A stretch of 64,000 bases of DNA from Aquatica leii (taxonomy: Eukaryota > Arthropoda > Insecta > Coleoptera > Lampyridae). The stretch covers positions 174,608,882 to 174,672,881 of the forward strand of contig CM069433.1 in the NCBI GenBank assembly GCA_035610365.1. Reading direction: 5' to 3'. Below are positions 34,801 through 46,360 of the stretch, in pieces (the stretch's first letter is position 1; every line of letters begins with the position of its first letter). The position numbers and the translations under genes are program-made. A model generated the notes under the pieces. The model did no database searches. It was not told the origin of the DNA and saw only the letters and a list, made by a program, of their open reading frames with translations.

Positions 34801-34806
34801 ACCCCC
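34560..34806 (-). repeat. Polypurine tract and probable 3' LTR of the minus-strand gypsy
   Basis: On the minus strand GGAAGGGGGTG at about 34802-34812 is followed by TGTGTACTGTTTAGTCG, the expected polypurine tract then LTR start. It lies about 60 bp after the pol stop at 34870. The far end of the LTR is not located, and no second copy of GACTAAACAGTACACA was seen beyond 39.6 kb. Confidence 0.45.
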
Positions 34807-34869
34807 TTCCAGCGATAAAGCTGTTTGTGAGAAAACGAACGTGTCAGGGTATTTCATTGAAATAGAGTT

Positions 34870-36830
34870 TTAATTTTGAAGGATGCCATACATCTGCATT
34901 TCTCCCATTCGAGTCCTGCAATGTGCATACTCCTGCTGGACTAACAACAAAAGGACATCAAGGACAACAAAAGGTCCTTCGTACTTAGGAAACAATTTTG
35001 AGGCTACTTTATCCACCGACGATGACAACTGAAAAGAGCTACGAAGTACAAGATCTCCACTCTTAAAACAATCAGTTCTTTTCCTAAAGTTATATTGTAA
35101 ACTTTGAGATTGGTTAGCCTTTAATAGGTTACTCTCAGCCACAACAAAAAAGTGCTTAAGTTCCGATATCCTCTGAGACCAATTCTTTAGCGAGTCCTCA
35201 ACAATTTGTTCTGATATTTGTTTAGGTATAGGAGCCTGAACGTTTATCTCTTTTCCAGTACGAAGTTCACGGCCGAAATTCAAAAATGCAGGAGAAAACT
35301 TGGTTGACTTTTGGACAACAGAATTTAATGCAAATTAAATTTTTCCAAGGTTGGTATCCCATTTCTGATGAGATTGGCCATCAAGATAAGTTACAATCAG
35401 TTGTTTTATATTTCTATTAGTCCGTTCAGTTGGGTTGGCTTGCGAATGATACAACGGCGTATTGCGCAATTCCAAGTTGCAGTCGCGAGCCAAGTCTTTT
35501 ATAAGGAGACTAATGTAGTTTTTCCCGTTGTCGGACAACAAAATGCGAGGACAACCAAACTTAGCTAATACGTGCGAACGAAATTTTTCAACAATGACTT
35601 TGGAAGTGGCTTGACGTATAGGAATCAATTCGGCCCATTTTGTAAACAAGCCTTGAAATACTAACAGATATGTGTTTCCTTTGGAACTGCGAGGATAAGG
35701 TCCCATTAAATCAGTTGATACTATATCCCAAGAAGTAGTTAAATAACGTGGAAATATTTTTCCCCTAGGTGGTTGATTATCTGGTTTAACCCTCTGACAG
35801 ATGTCGCAATTCCGAATATACCTTTGGATGTCAGAATACATACCATGCCAAAAATAAAGTCTGCCAACTCGCCAATGCGTTTTATCGATCCCAAGATGTC
35901 CAGATTGCACATCATCGTGACATGATTTAAGTACAATTTGTCTTTCTTGTATTGGCAAAACTAACTTCCAGTCTTCACTTGGTTCTGTTAACTCTTCTTT
36001 GAGAAAACATTTTCTAAAATAATACAACCGGTTGGATTCAACTTTCCAATCGGGAGGAAGTTCCGGTAAAGTTTGAACTTTATAGACCTTCCCATCGTAC
36101 CAATCAGTCGAAACTGAACTAATTAAGTTTACCGTCGAAGTAGGAATTCTAGATAATGCGTCGGCAACACTATTTAAGGAACCGTTTCTATATATTATTT
36201 CAAAATCATATGCTTGCAATTTAAGTGACCATCTGGCTAATCTACCAGTCGGATTTTTAAGATTCATTAACCACTTCAAAGAAGCGTGGTCGCTAATTAC
36301 GGTAAATCTATATCCTTCCAAATAATGGCGATTGCGTTCAATGCCAAATAATACAGCAAGACATTCTTTTTCCGTTACTGAGTAATTTTGCTCAGCTTGG
36401 GATAAGGAGCGAGAACTATATGCAATGACACGTTCTTCGCCAGATTGCATTTGTATTAATACGGCTCCTAATCCTGTGGAACTTGCGTCAGTTTGCAAAA
36501 CAAACGGCAACGAAAAATCTGGCCTACCTAAAACTGGTGCTGATGACAAAGCGCACTTAAGCTTCTCAAACGATTCAGATTGTTCTTTTCCCCAAGTCCA
36601 AACTGATTTCTTTTTCAAAAGATGTGTTAATGGTGCTACAATAGTTGAAAGGTTTAGTATGAACCTTCGATACCATCCTGCCATACCCAAAAAGGTACGC
36701 AATTGCTTTATGTTTAATGGTGCAGGAAATAACACAACGGATTCAATTTTGTCACGATCAACAGTGAGTCCGTTCGAGTTGACACAATAACCAAGATATT
36801 TTACTTCTCTACAGCCAAATTCACATTTTC
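34870..36830 (-). pseudogene. Gypsy pol, second part: RNase H and integrase
   Basis: From about 36830 down to 34870 one frame is open except for a single TAA at 35335-35337. It encodes KYLGYCVNSNGL, the RNase H with FVLQTDASSTGLGAVL and EKECLAVLFGIERNRHY, the integrase zinc finger (HDDVQSGHLG to CDICQRVK), and the integrase core with DIVSTDLMGPYP, ILLSDNGKNYIS and NPTERTNRNIKQ, so all three D-D-E residues are present. The C-terminal part (35283-34870) carries LVLRSSFQLSS and FPKYEGPFVV. A 1-nt deletion near 36835 separates this frame from the upstream reverse transcriptase. Only these lesions were found, so the copy is comparatively young. Confidence 0.9.
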
Positions 36831-38426
36831 CGGATTCACTTTCAATCCGGCTAAACTCAATCGGTTAAATACTTCGCTGAGCATGCTACAATGCGTTTCG
36901 AAATCTGGAGTACAAATCAAAATATCATCCAAAAATACTACAACATAAGGATACAATTCAGGCCCAAATACGTGGTCTGCTAATCTTTGGAAAGTAGCTG
37001 GCGCATTTGATAAACCAAATGCCATTACTCGATATCTAAACAAACCTCTACCCGGTACAATGAAAGCTGTCAAATCGCGACTAGACTCATCTTCCAACGG
37101 AACTTGGTGAAATGCTTGACGTAAGTCAAGTTTCGACAAGTATTTCGCCTGACGAAGACTATCTAAAAGGTGTGTCATATTTGGTAAGGGATAGGCATCT
37201 TTACGAATTAACGCGTTAATCTTTCTAAAATCTATACAAAACCGATACCCATCACCCTTCTTGACCATAACCACCGGCGAAGCCCAAGGTGAAGTACATG
37301 GTTCGACTAACTTTTTTTCCAATAATCGGTCTAATTCGCTATACATTGCTTCCAAGATTTTGGGTGAATATTGATAAGCTTTTTGTTTTATAGGCACCGC
37401 ATCACCAATTTCGATTTTATGAGAAATCTTCGATGTTAAATCTATTGAAGATTCAAGTTTTTCTAAACCACTTGTTACAATTTTATCCAAAACTTCTCTT
37501 TCATTTTTAGCAAAAGGAACTATTCCGTAACTAGGCTGTATCTGTTCATTCGGGATGTTTAAAAAAAATTCAAACACGTTTTGGGGTTCGTCTTCAAACC
37601 ACCAAGAATCTAAGTGTGAAGTGGTACAGATTTTAGCTTTAGAAATGTTATCAAAGCCTAATAGCAATCTTGCCGACAGAGACGGTAGATAATAAAATGT
37701 AAAATTTAAGTTTCTATTCCCAATTCTCACCGGAACGTTGTACATATGCGAAACCGAAATTACTTCTGAATTTGCCATTTCAGCTAAAAACGGTTTAACA
37801 GAGAGAGGAGTATAACCTATACTTTTGAAAAGTTTCATTCCTTCGCAGCCAATATACGACAAACTGGACCCTGAATCAAAAGTACCATATGTGGTTACGA
37901 AACTTTCAACATTTATTAAAACAATCGAAATAAACCATTGCTTAGCCGCTTTAACCATCGTATAAATATTATTAGTAAATTCCACATTTGACAACGAACT
38001 ATTGGTGACAATACCTGACTTGGATTCTTTGTGAGAAATCTCTATTTTGCCACATCCACCACTTTTGCAACAATTTTTATCACCAAGAGTACAAAAACTA
38101 CTTTTACAACAGTCACAACAATAATGTTTGTCAATACGAATTGTTTTTGCATTAGGTTCAATAATTACCGATGTATCAGAACCCCATTTTGGTACACCGT
38201 ATTCAACTGGGAAAAATACCAAGTTCGACCCTGTTTCAGAAGAAACAAAATTTTCAACAACAATGTTAGAAGGAACAGGTTTCGAATGCTGTTCTACCAA
38301 CGACAAGGGTGATCTAGTAACAGATCCAATCAATAATGGGTCACTATTATTGACAACATTATTACAATTAACAACATCACAAATAGGTCCATCAACGACC
38401 TTGATAAAAGATTGAGTATTTAACAA
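36801..38426 (-). pseudogene. Gypsy pol, first part: aspartic protease and reverse transcriptase
   Basis: The 541-codon frame contains a Cys-rich stretch (CCDCCKSSFCTLGDKNC), the retropepsin with GTFDSGSSLSYI (catalytic DSG near residue 180) and LLGFDNI, and a complete reverse transcriptase: CTSPWASPVVMVKKGDG, YRFCIDFRKIN, YLSKLDLRQAFHQVPL (motif A), AFGLSNAPATFQRLADH (motif B) and VVVFLDDILICTPDF (motif C, FLDD). It ends early because one base is lost at NPE(K)C near 36835; the true continuation is the RNase H frame. It lies in a different frame from gag, as is usual for gypsy elements that use frameshifting. Confidence 0.9.
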
Positions 38427-38536
38427 ACAATTAGTTCTGCAAGTTTTGGGGGAAACTGCGGAGCTGCTATTTGTTTTTAAACTCTTTGTAGAGTCTGGTA
38501 CGGAAATCTGGCCGACTCTTAAAACAGAATTCCGGA

Positions 38537-39560
38537 TTAGTTTTCCGAACGATGAACGTTACAATTGGGACAATTCAATTTGGTTACTCCCGGTTTGCGA
38601 CATGTATAACAAAGTAACGACTTCGGTTTGTCGCAGTCAATAACTAAATGGTTTCCAAAACAATTAAAACATTTAAATCGATTTGTTGGCAGATTGCCCG
38701 CAATCGTATTATGTTTTGTTTCATTTACATTTTGCGATACCTGATTAACTTCATTTGATCTAGAAATGGGCTGAGCTACAACTTTAGGTTTTAATTTCTT
38801 GTTAGTTTTAGGTTTAACGTTATAAACCTTAGTAGTACTGGTTTTTACTCCCGTACAGTTTTGGGAAATATTTTTCTTCGGAACGATTAGCGCTAATTTT
38901 CGACTACGTTCTGTGACAAAATCGATCAGTTCCGCATAAGTAAGAATTGTTTGGGAAGAAGATTTTTCTTCAAATGACCTGCGTGATGCTAGATCTAAAT
39001 TCCTCAAAGCTAACTGTAACTTGAAAAAATCTGCAATATTGGTGATTCCCAATGCTAATAATGCATTCATATTATTTTCATGAACTGTCAAATACGAATT
39101 TAAATTTTGCAAAGAACCGTTGCTTAAAGGTTTAAATTCAAGAATTCTATCCAAATATAATGATGCTAATCTTCGTTTATTTTGGTAGCGGTTTTTTAGA
39201 GCGGTTAATGCTAAAGCATAGTTTCTAGCTTCCAAAGTGAAATTCGACACTACTGCCAAAGCATCATCCTTTAAAGAAGTTTTAAGACAGTGAAATTTTG
39301 TAGTCTCTGGGAGGTTTGAGTTGGCATCTACTAACGATTCAAACAACGAAATGAAATTGGGCCATTCCTCCAACATCCCACTAAATACTGGTATATCAAC
39401 ACGAGGTAAACAATTAAACGAATCTAGTTTTGAATTATTTGCTGGACAAGAACCATTTTGAGTATATACTAACTTAGAAACTTTAATGTAAGCATTTCTA
39501 ATAGAATGAATTAGTACAGTACTGGATTTTATAGCCTGTGCCGTATCTAATAAAATTCAA
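38537..39560 (-). CDS. Gag of the gypsy element, DUF1759-like with zinc knuckles
   Basis: The frame is open from about 39555 to the stop at 38537; ATG 39376 is internal, since LPRVDIPVFSG lies upstream of it in frame. The domain order is PVFSGMLEEWPNFISLF, ALTALKNRYQNKRRL, LDLASRRSFEEK and a double zinc knuckle, CFNCFGNHLVIDC and CYTCRKPGVTKLNC, the second with Val at the His position. The first half matches the DUF1759 gag of BEL/Pao elements (compare 3810-4253), yet the adjacent pol is clearly gypsy. The 5' end is cut at the inverted repeat at 39560, and no start codon is certain. Confidence 0.8.
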
Positions 39561-39625
39561 TCTAAAATGAGTCGGCAACAATTTTTTTTATTTCAGACGT
39601 TTTTATATGGAATGACTCAATATGG
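39560..39625 (-). repeat. Right, inverted copy of the 33505-33570 repeat
   Basis: AATCTAAAATGAGTCGG to ATGGAATGACTCA is the reverse complement, with scattered differences, of the left copy. It abuts the truncated 5' end of gag on one side and a plus-strand scrap of another gypsy on the other, so it sits exactly at a breakpoint. Confidence 0.6.
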
Positions 39626-39639
39626 TGTTGGTTTAAAGC

Positions 39640-39790
39640 TAAGAAGTAAATTCTTGGTCCTTATCGCGTGGATAAGAAAAAAATTAGAGACACTTACGAT
39701 GTTATCATGAGGGTCTTAGAAGAACAACAACGTGCGCCGAATTTATGAAGTTATTGTGTCAAGATAGTTTGATCGGAACGTAGTTCACTT
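39640..39790 (+). pseudogene. Gypsy integrase C-terminal scrap
   Basis: In pieces the plus strand reads RSKF, GPYRVDKKKIRDTYDVIM and, in another frame, CAEFMKL. SKFxGPYRVxK is the chromodomain-like or GPY/F module at the end of gypsy integrases. The fragment is about 45 codons long, with at least two indels, and belongs to a copy other than the minus-strand gypsy. Confidence 0.55.
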
Positions 39791-40514
39791 AGGATAGCCA
39801 AAAAGTGAGTGTAGTTTCCTTGCGACAATCAGGACAAATGATGTAACAACGTAACAATAAACGATTACACAAAGCGGTAAGATGCAACGACGTATTGCGA
39901 CGAAATTACTAAGACTGTTGTGATACATGCAAAATTCAAGTAAGCAGTGAAGTAATTAATAATATATGATTAAATAGAAACTTTGTGTAAAAATTCAACA
40001 TATCTAATGCACAAAACGAATTTTTTATTTCTGTTTTTGATTCTTTCCCACATCGATGAACTTTTATTAGATTATTTTTTTTGAAATTTTGATTTGAGTT
40101 TGATTTTGGTGTCGTACTGTAGTTTCATATTTTATAAAACATTGTCTAAAAACGAACAAAGTTGTTCTTTCATTAAACCTTAAATTTAAATTAATTTTAT
40201 TACTGAAACGAGTCAATTACTTTTTAATTATTGCTCATATATACTGTTTCAATAAAATTTTATACAAAATAAAGACAATTCTAATCATTAGTGAACAAAA
40301 AAAAATTCTTGCGGTTTTTTAAATGACTTCTTGTATGCGTTTTAATCATCTTGAATATATCGTTAACCTCGCTTTTAACGTTTATAACTTTGTTATACTT
40401 TGACTTGATCTAAATAAAAATAACTGTATTAACTTCTTTGTGTGTTTACTATATGCTGTTATTTTGTTATATTTCCTTCAATGAAAAAAACAAAAATAAT
40501 GCAAAAAGCACACT
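39791..40514. other. AT-rich spacer, nothing recognised
   Basis: No ORF and no matched repeat. Its right end would be the downstream flank of the candidate gene at 40679-42480. Confidence 0.5.
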
Positions 40515-40519
40515 CGCTA

Positions 40520-40525
40520 TTTATT
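40520..40525 (-). terminator. Poly(A) signal AATAAA of the candidate minus-strand gene
   Basis: TTTATT on the plus strand, read as AATAAA on the minus strand, lies about 155 nt after the TAG at 40679-40681. In an AT-rich region the motif is frequent, so this is only supportive. Confidence 0.25.
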
Positions 40526-40678
40526 TACACACAAGTTATGTACAAATATTTACAAATAAAAATCAACAACAAACTTAACAACATAATAAAACAATAAAAA
40601 TAACAAAAACAAATAACAATATAACGATAACAATTTTCTGAAGAAGCTCTGTGATTAATCTCAGAAAGTTGTCTGTAG

Positions 40679-42480
40679 CTAATGGTAGTTTGGAACTAAT
40701 CGCATTCTTGCAAAGTGGTTATTGTACTTTAATTCAAGTGTACAGTCCCCTGATTCATTTTGTTTCATTTTAACAATTACAGCTAAGAAATTAAAACTTA
40801 ATAAAAAACCTAACGAAAATAATCAACAAACAAAATATAAATTTTATCATTTCAAACATGTATTTGAAACAACGATTTATAAAAATGGTTGTTTTAAATA
40901 AAGGCGTTTTGAAATAGATAAAATTTTACAAAACAAATACACCTATAAGTAAACTAAATGCAAAAGCCACACACTTTAAAAATATTAATAAGTAAGGCAC
41001 ACGGAAACCAATTAAAAAAAATTAACACTAACTTATTAAAACTAATCGATTATTCACACCGGTATAATCATCCCTTAATTAAGTAAAAAAATGTAAATTC
41101 TAAAACGTATACGTACACTAATCTAAAATTTAAAAAAAACACACACGATTAGAGTAAAAACTTAGACTAACAATAAGAGTTTACAGTAAATGGTGATAGT
41201 AATAGCGACGTAAAATTTTATTAGAACATTAATTTCTCATTAGGTTTTCGTTGAAATCGTTGGAAAGATAGTTGAATATAATTACACTATTACCAACATC
41301 ATTATAATACATTTTTGTTTAATATTTTTATAATTTTCTCGTTTTAGAAAATTAATTTTCTTGTAGTTTTCTAGTTATAGTGCAACAAATAACAAATATG
41401 TTTTAACAGTATGAACGTAACGTAACAATAACAACTGTGTTTAACAAGCAATTGATAACAATCAACAAATTATTTTAAACTTGTGTTTTGGTGTAAATTT
41501 GTAAGATTTTTTTTTATGCAAACGATAATAAGAGTAAACAAAAAACGTAACAATAACAGTAAACAAACGGGTATTAAGAAAACGAAACGGCTTAACAGAC
41601 AACAATTAACGGATTAAAAAGAAAAAAAAAACGTAACGTATGTTGCCAAACTTAAAGAAAACGAAAACTTAACCAAAACTTAACTTGTGGTTAACAGTAA
41701 CAGGTTTTGCTTCCATTTGTTACTTATATCACACACCTCTATTTGTGATTGAGGCGAAAACTTCAGTTTTGCGTTTTGTTTCGAACATCTGCAACAATGA
41801 AAAATGATTTAGTCACACATTATAAACATTTAATTGTTATTTGATCTTATAATTAAATACGATATAACGTTAATATATAATTCTACAAAAATAGCATCTG
41901 AATTTTGAAGCTGAAAAACACTATTACTGAATTTATACATTCTCAAGAATATTCGTATTTAAGTAAACGAATCACCTTAACATGTCTGTATAAAAGATAG
42001 TTTGCATGTTGTAAGATTTGGCTGGCTTTGTCAGATCGAAGGAATGAAAGCCGGCTTTGTACTATAAACGGACACCCTGCTATGTAGATAAAGGAATACT
42101 CTTCAAGTAAATTGGGTCGGTTGTTTTATTTTTATAAGAAAATGCGATTCTCCGTTTTTAAACGATTATAGATTTTCGCGTTACAAAAAAATTTAATGAG
42201 ATTGAGTTTTTGCAGGAATACACCTTTCTTTTGAAGTCTACATTTTCAATTAATTGTCTTTGTGGTTATTAGGAATTAGGAATTTACAATTACTGCACAA
42301 AAACGAATTAAAAAATAAAAATTCATAATTATCTTACCGAGTATTTTCGCTCATCTGTTGCTGGTTGTGGAAGCTTTCACAATTTTCAACAAATACAAAC
42401 TTAACAAAACAACAAACTAGAGACGCCTAAAAGGCGCTCTAGTTTATGTAATAACAGTCAACTAACAGCAACAAGTATTG
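40679..42480 (-). CDS. Candidate three-exon gene for a 51-residue protein
   Basis: Putative non-coding exon 1 (about 42480-42338) ends at a good donor (CG|GTAAGA). Exon 2 (41788-41737) starts with ATG immediately after a TTCATTGTTGCAG acceptor and encodes MFETKRKTEVF and SITNR plus one base before a GTGTGT donor. Exon 3 (40782-40679) follows an ATTTCTTAG acceptor, restores the frame (1+2) and encodes VKMKQNESGDCT, KYNNHFARM and LVPNYH before TAG. The coding length is 156 nt. The protein is charged, with one Cys, no signal peptide and no membrane segment. I do not recognise a family. Matching phases and signals support it, but no homology is available, and chance is possible in AT-rich DNA. 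Confidence 0.35.
42417..42442 (-). promoter_or_regulatory. GC-rich hairpin in the putative 5' UTR of the candidate gene
   Basis: CTAGAG and CGCC pair with GGCG and CTCTAG around a TAAAA loop, with one bulged base (42423). Ten base pairs of mostly GC-balanced stem stand out in AT-rich DNA. It lies in putative exon 1, some 40-60 nt after the predicted start site. A role in translation or stability is speculation. Confidence 0.4.
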
Positions 42481-42505
42481 AATGGTTTTTGGAAAAACTA
42501 TGGAG

Positions 42506-42514
42506 TTTATATAT
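42506..42514 (-). promoter_or_regulatory. TATA-box candidate for the minus-strand gene
   Basis: The minus strand reads ATATATAAA here, about 35 bp upstream of a TTCAAT initiator-like site at 42476-42481. Position and spacing suit the 5' exon that ends at the donor at 42337-42338. Confidence 0.3.
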
Positions 42515-44619
42515 GTTTCTATGAAGTACCCCACCTTTTAATATTCTCACATTCGCCTTCTCCCGCCACAAAAAAGTGAATCCCAAAGACGACCCGTTAT
42601 GTAATAAAGGAACAAAGCTGCCCTAAACTTTGAACTTTCTTTTTAAAATCCCTTGTGGTCCCTTTTTAAATTTACATATATTTTAGACAGGTTGTCATTT
42701 GCCGCTGCGCGCACCTTTTCTTAGGGGAACTTCGTCAACGGGTTCCTTGTGTGGGAATTTTTTCTGTGATACTAATACGCAATAAGAAATTGCGTAGTAG
42801 TTTTATTAATACGCCATAGGTTTGTACAATTAATTATAAAAATTAAGGCTCTAAACCTATTATTACTGCAAATTAAATAATATTTTTCAGCTATTAGATT
42901 AGCACTATTTTGATTGTTTAAAGTTAGTTTTACCATATTATTTTATTTTATTATGTACATTTATATTTAATTTAGTTGAACTCGAAGGGGTGTTTTGTCT
43001 TATCTTTTTAATACATTTTTAGCAGTTTTCAAGCCGAATTTTATTTCAAATATGCCAGAGGACATTTTCATTTAATTAAAAAACTTGATTACTTTTTTGT
43101 TAAATAAGTATAAAAAGATGTTGATTAAATAAACGTCATAAATTTTAATAAATTTTAAGGAAATGATTGTGTTAAACACAAACAAAATTATCGACAATTT
43201 TAAAATTAAATTATTAAAATAATTACTTCTGACATACTAAAAATATCAAATTTGATATTTTTAAACTTAACGTTGGAAAAACAAATATTTTTAAGCTATA
43301 AAAAAATCAAAATATCGTGTTATATACAAATCGAGAATTGTGTCAATAAATTAATATTAAAAAAAAAATTTTTTACTTATAAAATCACTTTGAGTTAATA
43401 TGAAAATAAATTTTTTATTATCTTTTGATGTGTCAGATTTATTTAATTTTTCAATAATGTCGTTTTCTTTCTAATGTTTTTGTCGTTATTTAATTATTGT
43501 GGCATTTGCTTATTTTACCTCCTGCAAAAGTTTTTTTAAAATTTGTCTTTGAAATCCGCTTTTAATTATTATTTTGCAGCAAAGACAGTATTACACTAAA
43601 AAATACTTAAAGAACAATTACGATTAAGCAATACAATTTACTTTAAATTTGCAGCAAAAACTTCAATTGTCAAATTTTTAGTGACAACTACTCAGTTAAT
43701 AAATTTTGTTTACGTTAAAATTGTACTCTTTAAGTCACTACCGTTTTACCTTTAATACTATTATTTTGGATTTTATCTTATAATTTGCATTAAAACTATT
43801 TTTATTAATAGTAGTAGTGATTGTTAACACAATGTTTAACAATTTAAAGTTTGTTTTTTAGTATCACAAGCAAAATTAATACTAAAAACTACTGCAGGAA
43901 TTTGGCTAGTTAATGTATTAATTTTGCACCGTGTGGAATTACAAACTAAAATATATAATTAAAAAAGTGTTTAATATGATGGTGAAAATAATATTAAGAA
44001 AACGATTTGACTACCGTTTTGTAATATTTCTTTAAACTTATCAGCACTGGAAACACTTTAATGCGTTATAAATTATATTTTCGTCACATACTTTACAGCA
44101 AATTTTTTTTAGAAATGTTTGTTAGTAAACAACCGTAGGGAATTTACTACAACCTCAAAACTGTATTCCAAACGTATATAGAAGTTTTAAAATTTGCTTG
44201 TACAGAAGAAAATTGTTCTAGAAATTAGTAGAGCAAAGTGACCAAATATGGAAGAGGTGATCGAATTATTTCTAAAACTACTGGTGCGATCTACTAACTG
44301 AAGACTGACACACCATCTAACGCGCATTTATGTGTTGCAGCAGAGTTTTGGTAGCCACGGCGCCATTAGTTTAGATCACACTGTCGCTAAACACGTTCTG
44401 TTGTGATTGAAAGTTTATTTACTAGTATCTTTTTATTTTCTAGCGAAACTTTTCAGTTTAATTGAATTTCTTTGAATGTATACTTACCCTCTAATGTCTT
44501 ATTTTATAATGTCAACGTTGTTTATGGTTAATTTTATGTTTCTTAGTAAAAAACAAAGGTTTAATTTAATGTCAGGTTAGTGCCTAATATGGTATATGTA
44601 AACGTTCCAAATATGGACT
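42515..44619. other. AT-rich gene-poor stretch
   Basis: No ORF above background on either strand and no repeat matched within the window. A GC-richer part at 42530-42760 could be upstream sequence of the minus-strand candidate gene. CCAAATATGGA occurs at about 44240 and again at about 44608, next to the pogo-like ORF. Confidence 0.5.
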
Positions 44620-44639
44620 GTATTCCATAAATTAGAAAG

Positions 44640-45853
44640 AAAACCTGTGTTTTCATCAGAATTGGAAGATGAGCTCCTAAGGCAGTTGTTAGATATGAAC
44701 AAGCATTACTTTGGGTTAACAAGAATGGACGTCAAGAGATTGGCATATCAGTTAGCAGTTGCAAACGGAATTGACCACAGATTTTCTGAGCATATTTAAC
44801 GGGTTGGACGAAAGTGGCTGAAGTGTTTTGTGCAGAGACACCCAAGGTTAACAATTAGAACACCTACTAGAACTTCACTGGCGAGAGCTCTTTGATTTAC
44901 ACAGGAGATTGTTGGCAGATTTTTTGATCTCCTTGAAGCAATAATGGCTGAACATAACTATCCACCAGACAGAGTTTTTAACACAGACGAAACTGGCTTA
45001 AGTATCGTTCCGTCCAAATGCAGTTATATCCTTGAAGGGAAAACGGCAGGTAGTAACATTACCCTCCGCTGGTGGCACTTTCGTTCCGCATTGTTTGATA
45101 TTTACGAGAAAAAATATGAGCGTTTCATTCGAAAAAGGTGCCCCGCCAGGAACCATGTTTTCTTGCCATATAAGTGGCTGGATTCAAACCTCAGTTTCTA
45201 CGGATTGGTTTAAACATTTCCTTCATAAAGTAAAACCATCAAAAGAGGATCTTGTTCTAATTTTGAATGAACACAATAGCCACACAAGAAACCTTGAATT
45301 TTTAAAATTGGCAAAAGCAAACTGTGACCGTTTTAAGCTTACCACCGCATACGTCTCACAAAATGCAACCTTTGGACAAATCCATAATCGGGCCTTTAAA
45401 GACTTTTTATTCCGAGGAAATCCGTATCTTTATAAGGCAACATCAACGTGCAATTACTAAGTTTGATGTAGCTGAAGTGTTTGGTAAAGCCTACCTTAAA
45501 GTGCAGAGTGGTGCTTATGCTAAAAATGGTTTTGAGGCAACTGGCGTGTGTCGAGTCAACCGAAACATATTCTACCAATCAGAATTTCTCTCTGCCGAAC
45601 TAGAACAAGAGAAACGCTTAGACGATAGCTCATCATACACTGATATGAATCTTTTTTGATAATTTTCTCTTATATATTTTTTCCATGCTTGCGGATTTTT
45701 TTTCGTCTCCGTGTTTTGTCAGATGAGTTTGAATCGGAGATTGATGTAGAGGCATTTCATTATGTCGTGAACTGTGACCTTGAGTCGAAAATCGAAATTA
45801 ATATGCTAAAAGTCATAAATGTGACAAGTCTATCTGAATTCCAAAAATGTTAG
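44640..45853 (+). pseudogene. Pogo/Tigger-like DDE transposase, broken
   Basis: The order is FSSELEDELLRQLLDM and GLTRMDVKRLAYQLA (HTH region), RKWLKCFVQRHPRLTIRTP, and then from ATG 44944 RVFNTDETGLSIVPSK (first Asp). After a frame change (45032-45460): KRQVVTLPSAGGTFVP, FEKGAPPGTMFSC and LVLILNEHNSHTRN, where the second catalytic Asp is Asn. Frame 45324-45659 has PPHTSHKMQPLDKSIIGP (third Asp) and FGKAYLKV. An acidic tail continues to about 45853. One TAA, one TGA and two shifts are enough to inactivate it, in addition to the Asp to Asn change. Confidence 0.85.
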
Positions 45854-46360
45854 TTTATTTAAAAGGCACTCACGTCAATAAAAATTTAAAATAATTAGAT
45901 ATTTATTTATTAAATAAAAATTAATTTACTTATAATAATACCTAAAGACTTATTAACAACAAATACAACGATAAAAGCAAAGATAGATTAGAAAAAATAT
46001 ACCGGCAAATGTTTGTAAGACGGATAATAACAATATTTTGACATATGCAGACTACAGCGCCACAGTTCACGAGATCCTGAAAGACGTTTAACACTGTAAT
46101 TGACGACTCGCCAATTTCTAGATATAGTCTGTAATAAATTAAAAAAGAAATTTGTGTTTATTCATTAAGAATCAATCTGCAAAAATACAATAACTTGCTT
46201 AGGGAATTTATATATTGTTAATAAATCAAAATATTTACCTTTTTTTCACTGTTGAGGTTTTACTTTCACATGATTTTTGTTTCTAATTTTTGTTGGTAGT
46301 TTTACTGGTTTCAATGTCGGAAGTATTTGATTTAAATGCATGAAATAGTAGTTTACGTAA
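45854..46360. other. AT-rich spacer
   Basis: No gene. It is probably the 3' non-coding part of the preceding pogo element, though I could not find its terminal repeat. Confidence 0.5.

Noticed and set aside
38031..38415. Two plus-strand frames antisense to gypsy pol
   Set aside because: They are shadows of the minus-strand protease region, which carries clear family motifs.
33505..39625. A Polinton/Maverick-type large DNA transposon
   Set aside because: No protein-primed polymerase, packaging ATPase or capsid genes lie between the inverted copies; the content is an ordinary gypsy element.
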